Shown here piece after piece: positions 57,741 to 64,000 of a DNA stretch of 64,000 nucleotides. Position 1 is the stretch's first letter. Each line of letters opens with the position of its first letter. Where the stretch lies: NCBI RefSeq assembly GCF_002027545.1, contig NZ_MXAN01000015.1, positions 1 through 64,000 of the forward strand. The letters run 5' to 3'. The position numbers and the translations under genes are program-made. Source of the DNA: Moraxella lacunata (lineage in GTDB: Bacteria > Pseudomonadota > Gammaproteobacteria > Pseudomonadales > Moraxellaceae). The notes below the pieces were generated by a model. The model was not told the DNA's origin. It saw only the letters and a list, made by a program, of their open reading frames with translations, and made no database searches.

Positions 57741-59192
57741 ATGAAATTATCCAACCCCAAGCTATTCCACGAACACGCACTCGTCAATAACACATGGCAA
57801 TCCGCCAAATCCGCCAACACCATCGACGTGTTCAACCCCTTTAATGATGAAAAAATCGGCACCATTCCCGATTTGTCCGCCGATGAAGTCGTAGAAGCCA
57901 TCGGTTTTGCCAATGAAGCCCAAAAAGCATGGGCGAGCCTAACCGCCAATGAACGAGCGGTCATTTTGCACCGCTGGGCGGATTTGATTGATAAAAATCG
58001 TGAAGACCTAGCTATCATCATGACCACAGAGCAAGGAAAGCCCTTAAAAGAATCTCGTGGGGAGATTGGCTATGCCAACAGCTTTATCCGCTTTTTTGCC
58101 GATGAAGCCAAACGGGCGTATGGGGATGTGATACCCAGCCCGAACGCCAATCTACGCTATGTGGTGCTAAAACAGCCCGTGGGCGTGTGTGCCAGTATCA
58201 CGCCGTGGAACTTCCCGTCAGCAATGATTACCCGTAAAGTCGCCCCCGCCCTAGCGTCAGGGTGCGTGATGATTGTCAAGCCCGATAGCCAAACGCCATT
58301 TTCCGCTCTCGCCCTAGGCGAGCTTGCCATTCAAGCAGGCATTCCTAAGGGCGTTTTGCAAATCGTAACAGGTCAAGCGGACGTTATCGGGGGTGTACTC
58401 ACGTCCGATGAACGCATTAAAAAGCTGTCCTTTACAGGCTCTACTCGGGTCGGTAAACTACTCATGGAACAATGTGCCAGTACGGTCAAAAAGCTCTCCT
58501 TGGAGCTTGGCGGTAACGCTCCTTTTATCGTGTTTGACGATGCCGACATTGATAAGGCAGTCAAAGGGGCGATAGCGTCCAAATATCGTAACGCAGGTCA
58601 GACGTGCGTGTGTGCCAACCGCATTTATGTTCATCAAACGATAAAAGATGAGTTCATTGCCAAATTTACCAAAGAAGTCAATGACTTACACGTTGGCAAT
58701 GGACTGTCAGATGACACAGACATCGGCTGTCTTATCAATGACACCGCCGTACAAAAAACCCAAAAACTGCTCCAAGATGCCCTAGATAAAGGGGCGACAC
58801 TCATCACAGGGGGCAAGTCTCACCCCACGCACACACGCTGTTTTTTACCGACGGTCATCACGGACATCACGGACGACATGGACATCGCCCACGAAGAGAT
58901 TTTTGCTCCGATTGCTCCGATTTTTGTGTTTGACGATGAAACCGAAGTCATCAGACAGGCGAATAATACCCCCTATGGTTTGGCGTCCTATTTTTACACC
59001 CAAAGCCACGCCCGAGCATGGCGAGTGAGCGAAGCCTTAGAATACGGCATGGTCGCCCAAAATACAGGGCTACTCTCCACCGAAGTGGCTCCATTTGGCG
59101 GGGTTAAGCAGTCAGGATTTGGGCGTGAAGGCTCAAAATATGGCTTGGACGAATATCTCACCACAAAGTACTGGTGTATGGATGTGAGTTGA
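57741..59192 (+). CDS. gabD: Succinate-semialdehyde dehydrogenase
   Basis: NAD(P)-dependent oxidation of succinate semialdehyde to succinate. 483 residues, class I aldehyde dehydrogenase fold. The motif ITPWNFPSAMITRKVAPALASGC, the catalytic Glu in LSLELGGNAPFIVFDDAD and the nucleophile Cys in RNAGQTCVCANRIYV match GabD. The C-terminus GVKQSGFGREGSKYGLDEYLTTKYWCM is also GabD-like. AGGAG precedes the ATG. No gabT aminotransferase is next to it. Confidence 0.9.
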   Translation: MKLSNPKLFHEHALVNNTWQSAKSANTIDVFNPFNDEKIGTIPDLSADEVVEAIGFANEAQKAWASLTANERAVILHRWADLIDKNREDLAIIMTTEQGKPLKESRGEIGYANSFIRFFADEAKRAYGDVIPSPNANLRYVVLKQPVGVCASITPWNFPSAMITRKVAPALASGCVMIVKPDSQTPFSALALGELAIQAGIPKGVLQIVTGQADVIGGVLTSDERIKKLSFTGSTRVGKLLMEQCASTVKKLSLELGGNAPFIVFDDADIDKAVKGAIASKYRNAGQTCVCANRIYVHQTIKDEFIAKFTKEVNDLHVGNGLSDDTDIGCLINDTAVQKTQKLLQDALDKGATLITGGKSHPTHTRCFLPTVITDITDDMDIAHEEIFAPIAPIFVFDDETEVIRQANNTPYGLASYFYTQSHARAWRVSEALEYGMVAQNTGLLSTEVAPFGGVKQSGFGREGSKYGLDEYLTTKYWCMDVS

Positions 59193-59210
59193 TTAAATAT
59201 TATACAATCA

Positions 59211-59242
59211 AAAACCGCCATCCTGTCTAAAATGGCGGTTTT
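59211..59242. terminator. Bidirectional terminator between gabD and lolA
   Basis: AAAACCGCCAT and its complement form an 11-bp perfect stem with a 10-base loop. Confidence 0.88.
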
Positions 59243-59255
59243 GGCGTTTTTTCCC

Positions 59256-59879
59256 TTACTGATTAATCACATCCACACCTTTAGGCGGGGTAAAGCTAAA
59301 TTGGCTGGCAGGAATGTTTTTGTTGATATTAATGTTGCTAAAACGAATCGACGTGGTCTGTCCGATACTGTCATTTAGCACCATCATCACAGGCTTGCCA
59401 CCATTAAAGCTGATTGACAAATCTCTAAAATTGGCTGAGCTTGATTTGGGTTTTAGAACATAGTAGTTTTTGCCTTTGCTTGGCTGACTGACGGTAAAAT
59501 TGCGTGTGATTTGATTAGGGTCGCCTGATAATAGTAAGGCAGGTGCGTCCCCGACTTGGTTGTTTACCGACTGCTTGGTCGCTTGTTGTAAGTCCTTATC
59601 ATACACCCACATGCTACTACCATTTGCCACGATGAGCTGTTCTGATGGCGATTTGGTGTCCCAGCGGAATTTGTTGCCACGCTCTACCGCCATGCTACCG
59701 CTAAAACTTTGGCTTTTACCACCTGCTTTGGTTGTTTGTGAAAAATTGGCGGTCATTGATTTGGTGTTTTTAAGCAGGTTATTTAAATTAGTCACTGCCG
59801 TGTCATTGGCATGAGCGGTCAAAGCCGTCATGGGAAGCAAAGTCAATGCCAATGTGCTTAGGGCGATTTTTGTATTCAT
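59256..59879 (-). CDS. lolA: Outer-membrane lipoprotein carrier protein
   Basis: Periplasmic chaperone that carries lipoproteins from LolCDE to LolB. 207 residues with a signal peptide ending LTAHA. Seen: KNTKSMTANFSQTTKAGGKSQSFSGSMAVERGNKFRWDTKSPSEQLIVANGSSMWVYDKDLQQATKQ, typical of LolA, and the C-terminal FSFTPPKGVDVI. GGAG precedes the ATG. Confidence 0.93.
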   Translation of the reverse strand: MNTKIALSTLALTLLPMTALTAHANDTAVTNLNNLLKNTKSMTANFSQTTKAGGKSQSFSGSMAVERGNKFRWDTKSPSEQLIVANGSSMWVYDKDLQQATKQSVNNQVGDAPALLLSGDPNQITRNFTVSQPSKGKNYYVLKPKSSSANFRDLSISFNGGKPVMMVLNDSIGQTTSIRFSNININKNIPASQFSFTPPKGVDVINQ

Positions 59880-60372
59880 GATAACTCCAAATAATAAAAT
59901 GATTGGTTTGAATGCCTTGTGCCACTTTATATGGCTTTTAAAAACCGATGAAAAGCTGATTAAATTTGATTATCCTGTAAAATCATGAAACAGCCATTAA
60001 AAGCTCTTAAAAAGCCATCAATGTAATTTAAGGCACTCTTGGAAAGTGGGGTCATTGTGCCACGTTTTTATGTTGCAATCTAGCCTAGTTTTGCAAAAAT
60101 TTGGGGGTAATGTTACTTCTATGTGGCTAATTTTTGGCTAAACTTGATAATCGTGCCGTGATTTTATCAGTTTTGGCTTGTTTTTATCATTTTTATCAAA
60201 ACTTTTGCCATTTTACCAAAATCATCGGTCAAATCAAATGTCGGCAATCGCCAACTTTTAAAAGATTTTAAATAACTTTAAATGAATGCCAATCAGGAAT
60301 ATTCATTGAAATTTCACCCAAATATTGGTAACATAAGCCCCCATTTTAATCATTTTAAAAAGACGGTGTTTT
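59880..60372. other. Intergenic region between lolA and the 60373 gene
   Basis: 493 AT-rich bases separating divergent genes. No ORF with protein-like content, no tRNA-like or repeat structure shared with other gaps. It must hold promoters in both directions. Confidence 0.5.
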
Positions 60373-60645
60373 ATGTATCTTAATCACAACCACACCTTAC
60401 GCCCCATTCATCTGCGTTTGACGGGCGAGATTGTGGAACATTTGGAAAAAGTCAAGGGCGAGCATGGCTTTGAGTGCATTCAACCACTCATTCGCTTTTA
60501 TATCCGTCAAGGGCTTGACCGTGATAATTCCGAATACTCTCTTAGTGATGATGTTGCCTTTATTAACGAACTCAAAGAACAAGGCGTCAGCGAGCAGTTA
60601 ATAGAAAAAGCCTTGGAAAATGTCTGCAAAAAAGTTGACCAATAA
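60373..60645 (+). CDS. Small protein, possible ribbon-helix-helix type
   Basis: 90 residues. The stretch RPIHLRLTGEIVEHLEKVKGEHGFECIQPLIRFYIRQGLDR has the strand-helix-helix rhythm of CopG-like DNA-binding proteins, but no exact family is recognised. The C-terminus is helical. It stands alone between lolA and the SH3-domain gene, with no PIN, GNAT or RelE partner next to it. A regulator is a guess. Confidence 0.55.
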   Translation: MYLNHNHTLRPIHLRLTGEIVEHLEKVKGEHGFECIQPLIRFYIRQGLDRDNSEYSLSDDVAFINELKEQGVSEQLIEKALENVCKKVDQ

Positions 60646-60833
60646 CTTTAATCAGCTTTAATCAGCCATCATAAGCAGTTGAATAAACGGTTGTTTTTTG
60701 GCGATAAATTGTTTCTTATTTGTTACAATAATTTTGTTGTTTTAAACAGAAAATCATGGTAATATTTCATAGAATACAAATGTATTTTAAAAATACCTGT
60801 ATCGCCCAATATTTATCTGCTTATGGAGCATTG

Positions 60834-61145
60834 ATGATGAAGTTAAAATCATTATTTATCGCTTTGATTGCGACCAGTGCCATCGGTTTTTCTACCAACA
60901 TTTCTGCCAAAGTAGGTCCTGCCTATAACGGCGGTGGCTCATACGGATATGCCTGCACTCACCAAACCAATGGTAATGTACTTCTCCGTTCAGGCCCTGG
61001 TCAGAATTATAAAGTTCTAGCTCGCATGCCTAACGGAAGTGATGTTAGTATCATTGGCGAACGCAACTCTAATGGCTGGGTGTGGTACAAAGTTAAATTC
61101 GGTCGCAGTGTCGGCTGGGCTCGCTCAGATTATATTTGCAGTTAA
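60834..61145 (+). CDS. Exported SH3-domain protein
   Basis: 103 residues with a signal peptide ending NISAK and a single bacterial SH3 domain (GNVLLRSGPGQNYKVLARMPNGSDVSIIGERNSNGWVWYKVKFGRSVGWARSDYIC). Two Cys could pair. The double ATG at 60834/60837 is preceded by GGAG; upstream in-frame codons to 60756 lack a site. It is followed by two cell-wall peptidase genes, so a role at peptidoglycan is plausible. It is not close in sequence to the other SH3 protein at 9044. Confidence 0.8.
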   Translation: MMKLKSLFIALIATSAIGFSTNISAKVGPAYNGGGSYGYACTHQTNGNVLLRSGPGQNYKVLARMPNGSDVSIIGERNSNGWVWYKVKFGRSVGWARSDYICS

Positions 61146-61296
61146 TCCATGATATTTAAAAGGCGAGCGATGCATTTTTTGCATTGCTCGTTTTGCAATC
61201 TGATTCAACCATTTTTATTTTTATTTGGGTATTTTAAAAACCCACAACAATCCACTTAGTAATGGTAATCTAATAATGAATGATTTAGGTAATTTT

Positions 61297-62154
61297 ATGA
61301 AAAAACGCACAAGAGATTTATTGATTGGTGCAGGGCTTTTGGGGGTTGGCACGGTTGGTGCGATTGCAACTTTTACAAACAACCAATCAGGCTCGGGGTA
61401 TATCGCAAGCCCAAGCAAAAACACCGTTCACGTCATCAGCCAACCCACTAACCCTACCGCCATTGCCGACCAAAGTGGGCGGTCTTATACAGGGTACAAC
61501 CAAAACCAACAGACCCATCATCAACACCAGCCACAGCAAGCGATGAACCAAGGCCCCGCCTATCAAGCTCAGCAAGGCAATTTTAACACGCCAACACCCC
61601 AATATGATGCCAATGCCACAGGTTCGGTATGTGCCCCCGAAGCTCTAAAAGTGGGTATCAAGCATTTTAGATATGCCGATGCCGACCCTAGCGACCTTGT
61701 GCCTAGTGGCTATGGCAGTGACCCAAAATTCAAGATTCATCGTGCCGCCAAGCCTGCCTTACAAGAGATGATTAAAGCGGCTCGTGCTGACGGGGTCACG
61801 CTAACCCCTGGCTCTATCTTACGCACGTCAAGCCGTCAAGCCCAAATCGTTGCCAATAAGAAAAAACAAGGGCAAAGTGCCAAGCAAATCTATCATACAT
61901 CCTCACACCCTGGCTACTCTGAACATCATACAGGGCTTGCGGTGGACTTCTCCCCGATTGACCATAACTTTGCCAAAACAGCAGGGTATCGTTGGCTACA
62001 GCAACATGCCCATGAGCACGGTTTTTACCAAACTTTCACCCCCGACTATTCTAGATACAGTGGCGTTTCTGAAGAGTCATGGCACTGGCGTTTTGAAGGT
62101 AAAAACAAAGAGTTCTCTTATGTCTTTGCCGATAGTATCAATCGTCGCTGTTAA
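61297..62154 (+). CDS. D-alanyl-D-alanine carboxypeptidase, VanY family (M15B)
   Basis: Zn peptidase trimming peptidoglycan stem peptides. From the ATG at 61297 (AGGT upstream) it has 285 residues: a hydrophobic N-terminal anchor (DLLIGAGLLGVGTVGAIATF), a Gln/Asn/His-rich linker of about 90 residues, and the M15 domain. Zn ligands and catalytic residues lie in YSEHHTGLAVDFSP and EESWHWRFEG. An in-frame ATG at 61276 adds 7 residues and is possible. Convergent with dacB. Confidence 0.85.
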   Translation: MKKRTRDLLIGAGLLGVGTVGAIATFTNNQSGSGYIASPSKNTVHVISQPTNPTAIADQSGRSYTGYNQNQQTHHQHQPQQAMNQGPAYQAQQGNFNTPTPQYDANATGSVCAPEALKVGIKHFRYADADPSDLVPSGYGSDPKFKIHRAAKPALQEMIKAARADGVTLTPGSILRTSSRQAQIVANKKKQGQSAKQIYHTSSHPGYSEHHTGLAVDFSPIDHNFAKTAGYRWLQQHAHEHGFYQTFTPDYSRYSGVSEESWHWRFEGKNKEFSYVFADSINRRC

Positions 62155-62170
62155 TGGTTTGTTGAATGTA

Positions 62171-62206
62171 TAAAAAATAAAGCAGTTTTGAGACTGCTTT
62201 ATTTTT
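62171..62206. terminator. Bidirectional terminator between the vanY-like gene and dacB
   Basis: AAAAAATAAAGCAG and its complement form a perfect 14-bp stem with loop TTTTGAGA. Confidence 0.88.
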
Positions 62207-62217
62207 TATGATTTATA

Positions 62218-63774
62218 TTAAGACTGTCCCGCCGTCCATTCTATCACTTTATCTAACACATCATGGGCGTGCGTGTTATTGCCCGCCCCATCGGCATTGA
62301 TGATGGCAACCACCACGTACATCTTACCTGACTGTCCCATGACATAGCCTGCAATGCTTGCCACATTATTTAGTCTGCCAGTCTTGATAAAGGCACGTCC
62401 GATGGCGGGACTATGGGGACGGCGTCTGGCAAAGGTTGCCATCGTGCCTGTCTGCCCCACAATCGGCAAAGACGCTTTAAATGTCTCAAATGTCGGCTTA
62501 GTCTGACTAAATGCTAACAGCTCACCCAACGCCCTAGGAGTAACCACACAATCTCGGCACAGTCCTGACGCTCGGCTCATGATGGGGGCAGGCGTGGTAA
62601 GATGTTGTTGCCACCATGTATTTATCAGGGCAAAACTTTTGGGGTAATCGCTCGTTTTTTGACCCATCATCAGAGGCAAAGACAGAGCCACTTGCTCGGT
62701 CATGACGTTATTAGAGTATTGGTTAATCTGATATACCTGCTCAGACAAAGGCTTGGACGCAAAGGACAGCAAAGGCGATAACGTTCGCCCTGCCCCATCA
62801 TAAGGCTGTCGCAACCTAACCTGCCCAACAAAGTCCTTATCAAGGGCTTGCCATGTACCTTTGACCGCTCTGGTAATAAACGCTTCGCTGTCAGCAAAGG
62901 TTAGCCACTCACTCGCCTGCCCACAGCTCACACCCACTTGTCCTGTGATGGTCAAAGTATCGGCAGATAAGCCAAATTTTGGCTTGGTGCGACATGACTG
63001 GATATCGCCCTGTATCATGGTCGGTGCGTGAAAATCCGCCAACTTTGGCAATACCTGCACCGCAACCGTCCCATCTGTCGGACGAAAATACGGCACAGGT
63101 TCACCAATCGTGACATCCTGCCCAGTTGTCTGCCCCGACCCAAACACCCATGTACCCGATGGTATCATACTCACTTCAAGCGTGCCAAAATTTATCAAAA
63201 AGGCATTGGGCTGGGCATTGTAGGCTCGCAGTCCCTGCCCGTCAAAAGCATTGACATCTTGGGCGACATTGACAAAGCCAGTATTATCGACAATGATGTC
63301 GCCCTTAATGTGACGCACGCCCCGAGCCGTCAGCTGTGAAAACATGGCACTAAGGCGGTCATGAGTCAGTGATGGGTCGCTACTGCCCTTGATGATAAGA
63401 TTCCCATATAAAGTATCGCCAACCACCACGCCATCGGTGTATAGCCGTGTCTGCCAACGATAATCCGCCCCCATCACGTCCAAAGCAATGGCAGTGGTGA
63501 TAAGCTTTTGCGTGGACGCTGGGGTGCGTGGTGTATCCGCCAGATGACTGATGAGCGGTGCCGAACCATCACTTGCCATCACCCAAATACTGATGTCATC
63601 GCTTGATAATCCGCTTTTGGCAAGCTTATCACTGATGGCAGATGGCAGACTGATTGATGTCTGTAAGTTGGCAGGAGTAGCAGGCTGTGTATTGGCAAAT
63701 GCAGGTAATGCACAAAGCACGCTAAGACTTAGCGTGCTGATGATAAATGAATAAGACATGGTCATGGCAGGCAT
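62218..63774 (-). CDS. dacB: D-alanyl-D-alanine carboxypeptidase/endopeptidase (PBP4)
   Basis: Periplasmic class C penicillin-binding protein. 518 residues with a signal peptide (IISTLSLSVLCALPAFA). The active-site triad is STQK (SxxK, near residue 85), SNN (SxN, in YSNNVMTEQVAL) and KTG (in FIKTGRLNNVASIAGYV). A large insert between SxxK and SxN is typical of PBP4. The start is 3 bases after the previous gene's stop; in-frame ATGs at 63765 and 63759 are alternatives, none with a good ribosome site. Confidence 0.92.
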   Translation of the reverse strand: MPAMTMSYSFIISTLSLSVLCALPAFANTQPATPANLQTSISLPSAISDKLAKSGLSSDDISIWVMASDGSAPLISHLADTPRTPASTQKLITTAIALDVMGADYRWQTRLYTDGVVVGDTLYGNLIIKGSSDPSLTHDRLSAMFSQLTARGVRHIKGDIIVDNTGFVNVAQDVNAFDGQGLRAYNAQPNAFLINFGTLEVSMIPSGTWVFGSGQTTGQDVTIGEPVPYFRPTDGTVAVQVLPKLADFHAPTMIQGDIQSCRTKPKFGLSADTLTITGQVGVSCGQASEWLTFADSEAFITRAVKGTWQALDKDFVGQVRLRQPYDGAGRTLSPLLSFASKPLSEQVYQINQYSNNVMTEQVALSLPLMMGQKTSDYPKSFALINTWWQQHLTTPAPIMSRASGLCRDCVVTPRALGELLAFSQTKPTFETFKASLPIVGQTGTMATFARRRPHSPAIGRAFIKTGRLNNVASIAGYVMGQSGKMYVVVAIINADGAGNNTHAHDVLDKVIEWTAGQS

Positions 63775-63777
63775 GGA

Positions 63778-64000
63778 TTAAGCAAAAAACTTATCCAAAC
63801 CCTCTTGGATACCACTACTAATCATACCCTTAAACGGCTTTGCCAAAAAATTCAAATCCGCCTCAAAGATGACTTTATCGCTGTCCAAAAACGCACGTCC
63901 GTCCACACCTGCTTTTTTGATACTTACGGTGTCACTATCCGCTCCTTCTTGGTAGGTCGCCTCAAAATCAAACTCTTGCTTTGCCTCTTCTAGCCATGCT
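63778..64000 (-). CDS. Partial polyhydroxyalkanoate-granule-region-type protein (C-terminus)
   Basis: The last 73 residues run off the right edge. The end reads VIFEADLNFLAKPFKGMISSGIQEGLDKFFA, and the fragment has alternating beta strands and a final helix as in the PHA_gran_rgn family (putative polyhydroxyalkanoic acid system protein), about 90-100 residues in full. The stop is 3 bases before dacB, so the two are in one operon. Confidence 0.6.
   Translation of the reverse strand, partial: AWLEEAKQEFDFEATYQEGADSDTVSIKKAGVDGRAFLDSDKVIFEADLNFLAKPFKGMISSGIQEGLDKFFA

Overview
The window looks like a chromosomal segment of a Moraxella species (Moraxellaceae, Gammaproteobacteria). This rests on protein character (a roughly 530-residue isocitrate lyase, malate synthase G, a soluble transhydrogenase, a PpsR-regulated PEP synthase), moderate GC, and short GGGCGTG/CACGCCC palindromes scattered between genes. 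The species is not determined. There is no phage, no CRISPR array and no rRNA; the only tRNA is a tRNA-Leu(CAA).

Layout. 0-3 kb: an ABC importer whose substrate-binding gene is broken while the permease and ATPase are intact. 3-8.2 kb: purU, ndk, the tail-specific protease prc, nagZ. 8.3-12.3 kb: a block of small secreted proteins, several broken, carrying Neisseriaceae DNA uptake sequences and a Neisseria-type miniature element; it is best read as DNA acquired from a Neisseriaceae donor. 12.4-21.4 kb: LysE-type exporter, glyoxylate shunt (glcB, aceA), ubiC, a CitMHS citrate transporter, glyA. 21.5-30.6 kb: glyQ and glyS, normally adjacent, are split by about 6 kb of AT-rich DNA. That DNA holds a McrB-like AAA+ ATPase with a coiled coil, a McrC-like PD-(D/E)XK nuclease with an added zinc-ribbon tail, a decayed copy of the glyS 5' end, and a coupled trio (membrane protein, 57-residue protein, GNAT acetyltransferase). 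This is the most likely conflict or defence locus in the window. 30.8-38.8 kb: tRNA-Leu, ppsA and ppsR, with a PatA/PatB/Ape1-type peptidoglycan O-acetylation cluster between ppsA and ppsR. 38.9-43 kb: DUF4377 lipoprotein, sthA, yceI, DUF3298 lipoprotein and a 265-bp miniature element. 43.2-48.4 kb: leuC, leuD and leuB in one direction, with three unrelated genes between them. 48.5-55.5 kb: WG-repeat protein, sdaA, an MltB-type transglycosylase, a DUF2059 protein, uvrB. 55.6-57.1 kb: two tandem PIN-toxin modules, the second frameshifted in a T7 run. 57.1-64 kb: a DNA glycosylase, gabD, lolA, then cell-wall genes (SH3 protein, VanY-type peptidase, dacB) and a partial gene at the edge.

Functional themes. 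Gluconeogenesis and acetate use are represented by aceA, glcB, ppsA, ppsR, sthA and the citrate transporter. Serine and glycine metabolism is represented by glyA, sdaA, glyQS and purU. Peptidoglycan turnover is represented by nagZ, patA/patB/ape1, the MltB-type enzyme, the VanY-type peptidase and dacB. Horizontal input is visible at 8.3-12.3 kb, 23.6-29.6 kb and 55.6-57.1 kb, and miniature inverted-repeat elements recur in the gaps. All identifications come from reading motifs and translations; no database search was run.
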